IMG/VR virus record: IMGVR_UViG_3300008448_000838
Location: 1-20,558 of that record
DNA length: 20,558 nucleotides
Reading direction: 5' to 3' (one strand)
Source: a virus
Shown here: piece after piece, positions 1-5,785 of the stretch
Position numbering within the stretch: position 1 is the first letter of the stretch
Layout of the letters: every line of letters begins with the position of its first letter
The notes under the pieces: generated by a model
The model's database searches: none
What the model was told of the DNA's origin: nothing
What the model saw: the letters and a program-made list of their open reading frames with translations, nothing else
Translations under genes and position numbers: made by a program

Positions 1-1073
1 AAACCTGCTAATTTAGGTAAACGATTTGCCATATCATCACCTTCATTCAAGATTGGTTTTGATGGGCGTGTGCTTGCTGTTGGTTTAGACGCAAAAGATT
101 CCTTGATAGGTTTAACTTTTGTTGTTCTAAGCGATTCGCTAAGTGTAGCATAAACCAATTTGACTTCACGAAGACTTGATGCACGATCAAAGTTTTCGAT
201 AACAGTCATTTTTTGTTTTTCATTGAGTGAATGCTTGCGGAATAACTTGTTAGAGAAGAGCAATTTTGAGTTCAAAAGATTGACTTCATTGATTTTAGAA
301 CGCAAGAAAGAAATTACAGCATAAGCTTCACGAAGTTTTGCTTCTGCCATTTCTTTTTCTTTTTCATCTTCCGCTTCTTCAACCTTTTCTTCTTCTTCTT
401 CCTCACGGAGAGCACGAAGAACTTCTTTGATGTCTACTTCTTCTTCATCTTCACCTTCTTCAACCTTTTCTTCCTTTTCGCCTTCTTCTTCCTCACGGAG
501 AGCACGAAGAATTTCTTTGATTTCAGCAACTTCTCCGGAATCTTCTTCTTCATCTTCTACGAGTTGAACAAGTTTTTCACTCTTCATTTCGGTAGAATCA
601 TCGGATGCAACTGCAGAAGGTTTTTTGTTATCGCCAGTACCGATTTCAGATGAATCAATGTCTTCTTCTAATTGACGAATAATTTCCATCAATTCTTCAT
701 CCATTGGTTCTTCTTCATCTTCAGCTTCTTCTACCGGTGCTTCTTCTTCACCCTCAGCTTCTTCAACGGGTGCTTCTTCTTCACCTTCACCTTCTTCGAC
801 TGGCGCTTCTTCTTCTTCGCCTTCGCCTTCTTCCATAGCAGGTTCTTCATCATCACCTTCGCTATAGAATCCGTATTCTTCTACGGGTGCTTCTTCTTCA
901 CCCTCAGCTTCCTCGACTGGCTCCTCGGCTTCTGCCTCCTCTGCCAACTTTTGAGAAAGCATAGACTGCAAACGCGGAGTGAATGCCTCTTCCAGTGCAA
1001 GTTTAGCGTTTGCTAATGCTACTTCCTTAACGGCTTTTGCATCTGCAATCGCTTCTTTCAATAAATCATTCAT
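1..1073 (-). CDS. Prohead core / capsid assembly scaffold protein (T4 gp22-like), C-terminus outside window
   Basis: This is the likely internal scaffold around which the T4-type prohead shell assembles and which the prohead protease later destroys. The reading frame is open from ATG 1073 (GGAG at 1083-1080, 6 nt spacing) to the left edge, so about 357 codons are visible. It begins MNDLLKEAIADAKAVKEVAL. Residues about 45-225 are extremely Glu-rich with two internal repeat systems. Residues about 250-320 form a helical block (AYAVISFLRSKINEVNLLNS, NEKQKMTVIENFD, REVKLVYATLSESL) that I recognise from gp22-like scaffolds of cyanophages and other environmental T4-like phages. T4 gp22 is likewise acidic and helical. 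Position after the gp21-like protease and last in the visible operon matches the T4 order 20-21-22-23. LxE motifs (LRE, LME) match the T4 protease consensus. The family call rests on pattern memory, not on an alignment. Confidence 0.85.
   Translation of the reverse strand, partial: MNDLLKEAIADAKAVKEVALANAKLALEEAFTPRLQSMLSQKLAEEAEAEEPVEEAEGEEEAPVEEYGFYSEGDDEEPAMEEGEGEEEEAPVEEGEGEEEAPVEEAEGEEEAPVEEAEDEEEPMDEELMEIIRQLEEDIDSSEIGTGDNKKPSAVASDDSTEMKSEKLVQLVEDEEEDSGEVAEIKEILRALREEEEGEKEEKVEEGEDEEEVDIKEVLRALREEEEEEKVEEAEDEKEKEMAEAKLREAYAVISFLRSKINEVNLLNSKLLFSNKLFRKHSLNEKQKMTVIENFDRASSLREVKLVYATLSESLRTTKVKPIKESFASKPTASTRPSKPILNEGDDMANRLPKLAG
371..521 (-). repeat. Tandem duplication of a 90-bp segment in the scaffold gene
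   Basis: The 20-base segment at 401-420 recurs exactly at 491-510, an offset of 90 bp (30 codons), with similar flanks. It encodes two copies of IKE(I/V)LRALREEEE followed by a Glu/Lys-rich spacer. Each copy carries LRE followed by E, a match to the L/I-x-E consensus cut by the T4 gp21 protease. Confidence 0.85.
733..834 (-). repeat. 33-bp tandem repeats encoding Glu-rich EEAPVEE units
   Basis: Units of about 33 bp start at 733, 766 and 799, and a related unit lies near 882-915. They encode 11-residue steps of the form EEEAPVEE(A/G)EG in the acidic half of the scaffold protein. The spacing is slightly irregular (the third unit has one extra Glu codon), as expected from slippage. The Phe-rich frame on the plus strand here is only the antisense of these Glu codons. 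Confidence 0.8.
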
Positions 1074-1091
1074 AAAATTCTCCAACTATTT

Positions 1092-1113
1092 TTAGTGTTA
1101 TTTGAAACACTAA
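1092..1113 (-). promoter_or_regulatory. Perfect 8-bp hairpin in the leader of the scaffold gene
   Basis: On the coding strand TTAGTGTT, a 6-nt loop (TCAAAT) and AACACTAA form a perfect 8-bp stem. It ends 8 nt before the GGAG of the scaffold gene. It is followed by A residues rather than a T-run, so it does not look like a terminator for leftward transcription. It could affect translation initiation or protect a processed 5' end; that role is inferred. Confidence 0.5.
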
Positions 1114-1120
1114 TTGCAAT

Positions 1121-1153
1121 AAAAATAATATCGGACTCTATAACGGATAGAGT
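1121..1153 (-). terminator. Weak terminator-like hairpin after the 42-residue gene
   Basis: On the coding strand ACTCTAT, loop CCGTT and ATAGAGT (1153-1135) form a perfect 7-bp stem. CCGATATTATTTTTATTG follows. The stem is AT-rich and the T-tract is interrupted and several bases away, so any termination would be partial. It is the first of two hairpins in the 107-base gap 1074-1180, the longest gap in the window. Confidence 0.3.
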
Positions 1154-1180
1154 ATTGTGTAAGTATAAGTATGGGGTAAG

Positions 1181-1309
1181 TTATTTTTTTTCTGTTTTTT
1201 CTGCATATTTTTCTGGAGGACCATATCCAAATATGGATTTTACATCATCTTCTGTGTAGATATATCTTTTGTCCCTATCTTTCGTATCTATTTTCTTTTC
1301 CTCAGGCAT
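1181..1309 (-). CDS. 42-residue acidic/basic microprotein, unknown function
   Basis: ATG 1309 opens a 42-codon frame ending in TAA at 1181. It starts MPEEKKIDTKDRDKRYIYTE, continues with DDVKSIFGYGPPEKYAE and ends in a Lys-rich tail. The start overlaps the last 8 nt of the ADP-ribosyltransferase gene. It is preceded by GGAG with 7 nt spacing, so translation coupling is likely. Charged residues dominate; there is no membrane segment and no Cys. I do not recognise the family. Evidence that it is real is the good ribosome-binding site, the tight junction and the filling of an otherwise empty gap between two head-operon genes. A small virion or core-associated protein is possible, but nothing in the sequence shows a function. 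Confidence 0.6.
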   Translation of the reverse strand: MPEEKKIDTKDRDKRYIYTEDDVKSIFGYGPPEKYAEKTEKK

Positions 1310-2552
1310 ATCTTTGCTCCACTAATACCTTATAGATATTTCTTGTATTATTAAAACCCTGAATTGTGTATCTACAATTTCTCGGTAATGTAACTTCTGT
1401 TTCGTGACAGTAATCATTGGAATGACAGGGTAATGTCAGTATAGATGTTCCCGCTGGAATAAAAAATTCAAATAGTGGCATTCTTTTCTTTTCAGTTCCC
1501 TCACATATAAATGGATTCAACGATGTTGTTACAAATGATTTGTCTATCCATTGTCCCTCGTCAATAAATAATTGCAATACATCTTCATTTTTTATAGAAC
1601 GATAAGCGATTATACTACTTTCCAATCTCTGTGGTTCTTCTGAAAAGGCGTAATCCAGTTCATTTATAGTAAAGGCGTTCATTGCACTATTGTATGCCTT
1701 TTCTCTTTTATCGCCTTCTTTTGGTTTTCCCAATTTAATTTGTTTTTGAATATCTTGTTTTGTTGCACTTGGTTGAGAAAACCGTATTATGTTGTTTATT
1801 CGTATAGAGTTTATGTAGTAATGATGTAATGCTAGTATGGTTTGTTTATCCAATTCATTTTTACTTATCAAATAGTGTTTTGATAAAGCAATCATTTCTG
1901 CTCGTTTGAATAATTTAGTAAAATTTGTTTTTTTATCACCAACGCTCAAATCATACATATCAATTATATCCTCATAATCATATTGTAGTAAATGTTCACG
2001 AGTTTGTGGATATAAATTATTTGTTTTAGCATCCAACTTTTCAACATCAACTTTCGTAAATGCACCAACCGTTTTTAGTCCTGTCTTACTTTCAGTTCCA
2101 CTTGCATCTGTTGTAGCCGTATCTGTTGTAGTTGCAGGGGTTTCTGCCGGTGTTTCGGTTGATGTAGTATCTGTTGTAGTTGTGTCCGTTGTGGTTGTAT
2201 CTGTTGCTGGGGTTTCCGGTGTTGTGGTATCTGCAGCAGGTTCTTCAGCAGCAGGTGTTTCCGTTGGTGCCGGTTCTTCAGCAGGAGTTTCTGTTGGTGT
2301 GGTATCTGCAGCCGGTTCTTCTTCTTCTTTTTTTGGTTCTTTTGCAGTAGATACATCATGTTTTGCTGGATCAAAACTGTCTTTGTTTATGTAATACGTT
2401 TTCCCACTCTCTTTATTGACCACACGCATTTTTTGAGGATCTTCGCTTGCTGGTTTTTCATCTTCTTCGTATAATGAAAAAGACCTTTCCAGGTTTTCAA
2501 TAACTCTCCGTGCTTCTTCACGGATTAGTTTTTCAAGACTAGCAAAGGTCAT
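1302..2552 (-). CDS. ADP-ribosyltransferase (R-S-E / ExE type) with acidic, P/T-rich N-terminal region; candidate capsid-packaged effector
   Basis: Likely a mono-ADP-ribosyltransferase that moves ADP-ribose from NAD+ to a host protein. The C-terminal domain (about residues 165-416) carries the three signature elements: Arg318 in AYRSI; the S-T-S-like strand FVTTSLNP (342-344); and Glu384-x-Glu386 in ETEVTLPRN, the ExE of arginine-specific enzymes. Residues 1-35 are a charged helix with IRE-E and LYE-E, matching the L/I-x-E sites of T4 prohead protease. Residues 75-155 are a Pro/Thr/Asp/Glu linker. T4 encodes three such enzymes (Alt, ModA, ModB), and Alt is packaged and clipped by gp21. Placement between protease and scaffold suggests similar packaging, which is inferred. 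ATG 2552 is chosen over ATG 2609 because GGAG lies 5 nt upstream and the bS21 stop is at 2563; the longer start would overlap bS21 by 47 nt. Confidence 0.85.
   Translation of the reverse strand: MTFASLEKLIREEARRVIENLERSFSLYEEDEKPASEDPQKMRVVNKESGKTYYINKDSFDPAKHDVSTAKEPKKEEEEPAADTTPTETPAEEPAPTETPAAEEPAADTTTPETPATDTTTTDTTTTDTTSTETPAETPATTTDTATTDASGTESKTGLKTVGAFTKVDVEKLDAKTNNLYPQTREHLLQYDYEDIIDMYDLSVGDKKTNFTKLFKRAEMIALSKHYLISKNELDKQTILALHHYYINSIRINNIIRFSQPSATKQDIQKQIKLGKPKEGDKREKAYNSAMNAFTINELDYAFSEEPQRLESSIIAYRSIKNEDVLQLFIDEGQWIDKSFVTTSLNPFICEGTEKKRMPLFEFFIPAGTSILTLPCHSNDYCHETEVTLPRNCRYTIQGFNNTRNIYKVLVEQRYA
2088..2330 (-). repeat. Low-complexity Pro/Thr/Asp linker repeats in the ADP-ribosyltransferase gene
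   Basis: About 80 codons of degenerate short repeats (TETPAEEPA and TTTDT units) encode a disordered-looking linker between the N-terminal helix and the catalytic domain. The antisense and shifted frames across this stretch are long but compositionally absurd (Val/Gly/Ser or Gln/Leu only). They are shadows. Confidence 0.8.
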
Positions 2553-2562
2553 TTTATCTCCA

Positions 2563-2790
2563 TTAAATGTTTTCAGAATCCAATTTTCTTTGTCTTCTGA
2601 TAGCAGCATTTCTTTTTTCTGCCTTTCTTTTTGATGGTTTGATATATTCCATACGATTTTTATATTCTTCGAGAATACCGGCTTCTTTTACTTTACGCTT
2701 AAAAACCTTAATCATTGTATCTACATTCATGCCACCCGCTTTCACTTTAACATGGGCATAATTTGAAGTTGTATACACTCTGTCTGACAT
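2563..2790 (-). CDS. rpsU: Phage-encoded 30S ribosomal protein bS21
   Basis: A 75-residue basic protein that aligns across its length with bacterial bS21 (E. coli 71 residues): KVKAGGMNVDTMIKVFKRKV, then KEAGILEEYKNRMEYIKPSK, then a Lys/Arg/Ala-rich helix. The conserved FKR, AG(I/V)L and Y-x-KP-(S/T) positions are all present. bS21 sits near the 3' end of 16S rRNA on the 30S platform and takes part in translation initiation. Viral bS21 genes are known from other phages. ATG 2790 is chosen over the upstream in-frame TTG 2796 because AAGGA precedes it at normal spacing. It lies 14 nt after the DUF3008-like gene and its stop is 10 nt before the ADP-ribosyltransferase ATG, so it is expressed with head genes. 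A late-made protein that retunes or marks ribosomes is the simplest inference. Confidence 0.9.
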   Translation of the reverse strand: MSDRVYTTSNYAHVKVKAGGMNVDTMIKVFKRKVKEAGILEEYKNRMEYIKPSKRKAEKRNAAIRRQRKLDSENI

Positions 2791-2804
2791 AACCAATTTC
2801 CTTA

Positions 2805-3401
2805 TTATTTCTTAATTTCATAAAATGTTCCAAGTTGTTTACCTATATTCTCATAGATAGACTCCAAGGTTCTTTGTAACTTAACTATTTTTTCTGATAT
2901 TTTTTGAAACTCATTGACAGATTCTTTTAATTGTTTTGATTTTCTTCTATGTGATACGCCTTCAAACCAATCACCAGATTCTTCTACCATATTTTTTGAT
3001 GCAAATTCTACCATTCTTTTTATTTCAGATACAATTTCAGGAAGTGTTCCGGAACGATGAATCACAGAACGATATTCATTGTATTTTGAAATGGCCTCAA
3101 TATATTGTTGTTTTTGTTCTGATGTTAGAACCTTTACACTAAACCTTTCTTTCATCACTTCTTGAACAGCATCTGCAACAAGTTTATTTATTTCTTCTTT
3201 CGTCATTGATGTTTTTGTTTCACCAACTTTCTTTGGAAGACCTTTATGTGAAGTTGATGCATATTTTTCCAATTCTTTTTCAGACATTGAATTTGCTAAT
3301 TGTTTTACGGTCTTACTAACATCAGACGTGGACACTTTTCCTCTTTTATATGCAAGAGCCAATCCCATAAGTTTTTGTTGTTGTTGTGATAATGCTGGCA
3401 T
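2805..3401 (-). CDS. DUF3008-like protein with helical C-terminal extension
   Basis: The N terminus (MPALSQQQQKLMGLALAYKR, then SKTVKQLANSMSEKELEKYA and STSHKGLP, residues 1-55) matches the small bacterial and phage family I know as DUF3008, typically MPA-SKAQQ-MG-A---KRG followed by KHKGLP. DUF3008 proteins are usually about 60-70 residues. This one has 198, the extra being charged helix with coiled-coil character (about 75-195). Function is unknown. GGGG precedes ATG 3401, and the gene follows the prohead protease by 2 nt. The domain is common next to head genes in T4-like environmental phages, so a core or internal virion protein is plausible but not shown. Confidence 0.7.
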   Translation of the reverse strand: MPALSQQQQKLMGLALAYKRGKVSTSDVSKTVKQLANSMSEKELEKYASTSHKGLPKKVGETKTSMTKEEINKLVADAVQEVMKERFSVKVLTSEQKQQYIEAISKYNEYRSVIHRSGTLPEIVSEIKRMVEFASKNMVEESGDWFEGVSHRRKSKQLKESVNEFQKISEKIVKLQRTLESIYENIGKQLGTFYEIKK

Positions 3402-3403
3402 TT

Positions 3404-4075
3404 TTATTTCCCCTCAAATATACATTCACAAACATTTCCAATCTCACAAATAATGTTTGTTATATTGTTGTGAATACGTTGTATTTTGGGATCAATTTTA
3501 GAAATTGTTGATGTGCTAATCCCCTCAACTATCAATCCTTCGTTTATTCCCTCACTCATTCCATCTGGATACATAAATGCACCATGAGTTGATGGATTAG
3601 AAACAAAGTCCCAACCTATCAATTCAAAATCATCTTGAACTTCAACCACACCTTCACTTATTTCTTCAACTGAACCCAATCCTCTTGATGATATTCCAAG
3701 ACGAATACCTGCACCAAGAAGTTGTTTTAGGATATTACCGGATGGTGTTGGTAGTATTTCAACTGTCCCAACAACATCATTTCCTTTCCAATCAACACCA
3801 AGAACATTATGAGAAACATTACGAAGATTTATTACAGATGAATCTGGATGGTCAAGTTCACCGAGAGCACGGCATTCTTTTATCTGATTTTCTGCATATT
3901 TTTTTACTTCACGAGTTAAAATCTTTTTTGGATATACTCTACCATTTTGATTTTTTGCTTCTGCTCGTTGTAACACTCCTGAAACTATAACTTTACCACC
4001 GTTCTTCTTTTCAGATTCGGTAATCACTTTTGGATTTACATTGAATAGTATAGTATCTACGAGTAGTTCTTTCAT
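3404..4075 (-). CDS. Prohead core protease (T4 gp21-like serine protease)
   Basis: This maturation protease sits inside the prohead, cleaves scaffold and shell proteins after L/I-x-E, then digests itself. The 223-residue protein is close to T4 gp21 in length (212). Diagnostic segments are VIVSGVLQRAEAKNQNGRVY (about 29-48), GELDHP with probable catalytic His76, the strand NVSHNVLGVDWKGNDVVGTV, and GIRLGISSRGLG with probable catalytic Ser129 or Ser130, followed by DFELIGWDFVSNPSTHGAFM. This is the herpesvirus-assemblin-like protease pattern of the T4 family. ATG 4075 is preferred: AGGTG lies 6 nt upstream and it starts 1 nt after the previous stop. An in-frame GTG at 4084 would add three residues. 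The C-terminal 50 residues after MSEGINEG are more variable. Confidence 0.93.
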   Translation of the reverse strand: MKELLVDTILFNVNPKVITESEKKNGGKVIVSGVLQRAEAKNQNGRVYPKKILTREVKKYAENQIKECRALGELDHPDSSVINLRNVSHNVLGVDWKGNDVVGTVEILPTPSGNILKQLLGAGIRLGISSRGLGSVEEISEGVVEVQDDFELIGWDFVSNPSTHGAFMYPDGMSEGINEGLIVEGISTSTISKIDPKIQRIHNNITNIICEIGNVCECIFEGK

Positions 4076-4076
4076 C

Positions 4077-4580
4077 TTAAGCACCTAATTCGTTTATTTT
4101 TTTAGTAATTCTGTTTATTCTTTCGGATATTTTTCTCAATCTACTCATAGATTCACCCCAAAGAGTTCTTTGATCAACATTCATTTCAGTTTTTAATTTG
4201 AGTGCATGTTCAACAACTCTTTCAACTTCATAGATTGTTCTGTTTATATTCTTAATTGAATCGTTTATTTTTCTATTACTACTACGGGTTTCGTCTCTAC
4301 GAAATTCTTTGTATGTTCCTTCGTTTATTACACCCATTGCCTGTTTGTATACGGATTCGGAATTAACTTTCTTTTTCTTTGGAACAATAGTATATCCCAT
4401 AGTTTCCGCACTTTCTTTGCTATGTTTTTCAAATTCTTCTTCACTTGGAGCAAAAGCATTTGGAGTTTGGTATCCAGGAACAGAAGCGGTTGTGCTCATT
4501 TCATCTAATGCAAGTTCTTCAGCAAACTCACGATATTCTTCCGACTCTTTAAGTTTTTTTATGAATGCTTCAACTGACAT
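4077..4580 (-). CDS. Conserved T4-like head-operon protein with TTASVPGYQTPNAF motif
   Basis: A 167-residue protein directly upstream of the protease. Residues 1-28 are a charged helix ending in LALDE. Then comes the motif MSTTASVPGYQTPNAF (28-43), which I recognise as a recurrent element of prohead and structural proteins in T4-like cyanophages and related marine phages. L-x-E immediately before the motif would be a cut site for the gp21-like protease. The C-terminal half (about 95-167) is helical with coiled-coil spacing. Its position matches that of the small core proteins gp67/gp68 of T4 (between portal and protease), but I see no specific similarity to them. AGG precedes ATG 4580 at 7-8 nt. 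A prohead or core protein is the best guess. Confidence 0.6.
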   Translation of the reverse strand: MSVEAFIKKLKESEEYREFAEELALDEMSTTASVPGYQTPNAFAPSEEEFEKHSKESAETMGYTIVPKKKKVNSESVYKQAMGVINEGTYKEFRRDETRSSNRKINDSIKNINRTIYEVERVVEHALKLKTEMNVDQRTLWGESMSRLRKISERINRITKKINELGA

Positions 4581-4583
4581 ATA

Positions 4584-4892
4584 TTACCTAATCATTTGAT
4601 TACGAATTAGAACATAAGCATCTGCACCACCTTCTATGTGTTCGATAGACAATTCAGTTAAAGTTGTTTTTGGTAAGTTACCAATGTTAATACTTCCACC
4701 ACCGGTAAGATATGCGGTTCCAGCTGCACTACTGTAAGGTATTATAGCACCTGCACCATAATTTGAACCGGTGAACCAAACTGTTCCGGAAACGGCGATG
4801 GATTTCAACCATTTGCCAGGATGGCCTTTTCTTTCAAAATCATTTGCCTGTGATGCAGGAAAATTATATGGGTGAACTTCATTGACTGCCAT
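4584..4892 (-). CDS. Small beta-rich phage protein, unknown
   Basis: A 102-residue protein with ATG 4892 sharing one base with the preceding stop (TAATG), so it is translationally coupled. It has alternating small and hydrophobic residues (KSIAVSGTVWFTGSNYGAGA, then IPYSSAAGTAYLTGGGSINI), then LTELSIEHIEGG. This suggests a compact beta fold with Gly-rich turns. There is no signal peptide or membrane helix. Proteins of this look are seen beside portal genes in environmental T4-like phages, where a small virion or decoration role is usual. No function can be assigned from the sequence. Confidence 0.55.
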   Translation of the reverse strand: MAVNEVHPYNFPASQANDFERKGHPGKWLKSIAVSGTVWFTGSNYGAGAIIPYSSAAGTAYLTGGGSINIGNLPKTTLTELSIEHIEGGADAYVLIRNQMIR

Positions 4893-5734
4893 TATTTACT
4901 CCAAGATAAATCATCTATTAAACTGTAATAACGAAGTAGAGCGGATATATGATTTTCTTCCACTTTCTTTATTGTATCATATTCATCTAAAAGACCAACA
5001 ACTTCTTGTAACTTTATCTTCAAAGATTTATCCTTTACCCTATGCATATTTTTTGTAAATAATCTTTTTATAGTTACCGCCTCTGTTTGAACAAGAGACT
5101 TTAAGTTATTAGTATTGCTTACATTTTCGATATATTCCCTCAACAATACCTTTTGTGATTCAGATAGATTACTATATTTTGCATTAAATTTCTCAACAAG
5201 ATATTTGTATGCCATAAGACGAACTTCTTTTGGTTCACTTGCAATAGCAACATCCTCTGTTATCACAGAATTATTTATTTTTGATGTTATATTTTCAAGA
5301 ATAGTTATTCTTGATTTTGTAATCTCAACAGGATTTTCTAATTCATTATATTCAAATACCTTGTATACCGATGCCAATAATTTATAGTTTTGAACTTTTG
5401 TTTGAAAAAATGAATCCAAATCAAAGTTTTCTTTCAAACTTTTTATCAATTCATACTTCTCATTATTCAATTTATTCTTATTTAGTCCACGTCTTGCCTT
5501 CAACACGGCTTCAATAAGCATATTTGCCTTTGTATCAGACTTCAAACGCTCATCACAAAGAGTTTTGTATAGTTTATACTCTTTGATAAGTTCGGTATTT
5601 TTATTAAAATGTTTTTTGAGAATCTGTATGGCAACAGACTCATTGGAAGAAATAATGTCCGAAGTTATTTGTCTTGTTAATAGCTCGAACAACATTCCAG
5701 TATTTTTGAATTTTGAATGTTTGATTTTCTTCAT
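4892..5734 (-). CDS. Conserved helical phage protein after the portal gene, unknown
   Basis: A 280-residue, Lys/Leu/Asn-rich, almost entirely helical protein. It begins MKKIKHSKFKNTGMLFELLT, then RQITSDIISSNESVAIQILK. That N-terminal motif (K-KNTG-LFELL-RQ-T-D) is one I recall from uncharacterised proteins encoded next to portal genes in marine T4-like phages. It is the first gene after a promoter-like box at 5778-5770, with AAGGA 3-4 nt before ATG 5734. The following gene overlaps its stop by 1 nt. Helical content, position between portal and protease, and operon membership would fit a prohead core or connector-associated protein. This is inferred from context only. Confidence 0.6.
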   Translation of the reverse strand: MKKIKHSKFKNTGMLFELLTRQITSDIISSNESVAIQILKKHFNKNTELIKEYKLYKTLCDERLKSDTKANMLIEAVLKARRGLNKNKLNNEKYELIKSLKENFDLDSFFQTKVQNYKLLASVYKVFEYNELENPVEITKSRITILENITSKINNSVITEDVAIASEPKEVRLMAYKYLVEKFNAKYSNLSESQKVLLREYIENVSNTNNLKSLVQTEAVTIKRLFTKNMHRVKDKSLKIKLQEVVGLLDEYDTIKKVEENHISALLRYYSLIDDLSWSK

Positions 5735-5769
5735 TTTTCCTTATACCTGTTTGTGTGCACTTTCATAGA

Positions 5770-5778
5770 ATAAATATA
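5770..5778 (-). promoter_or_regulatory. TATATTTAT box upstream of the 280-residue gene
   Basis: Coding strand 5778-5770 reads TATATTTAT and ends 36 nt before ATG 5734, in the 51-base gap after the portal stop. It is one of five copies of (C/T)ATATTT(A/G)T found in the intergenic gaps of this window, all in the same orientation. A promoter role is inferred from position. Confidence 0.45.
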
Positions 5779-5785
5779 GAGAAAA

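Noticed and set aside
672-1016. Phe-rich frame of 114 codons on the plus strand
   Set aside because: It is the antisense of the Glu-rich repeats of the scaffold gene; its composition (mostly Phe/Ser) and lack of a ribosome-binding site mark it as a shadow.
2075-2394. Gln/Leu-rich minus frame and Val/Gly/Ser-rich plus frame
   Set aside because: Both come from the Pro/Thr/Asp repeats of the ADP-ribosyltransferase linker read in other frames.
2553-2609. Upstream ATG 2609 for the ADP-ribosyltransferase
   Set aside because: It would overlap bS21 by 47 nt and lacks a ribosome-binding site; ATG 2552 has GGAG at normal spacing just after the bS21 stop.
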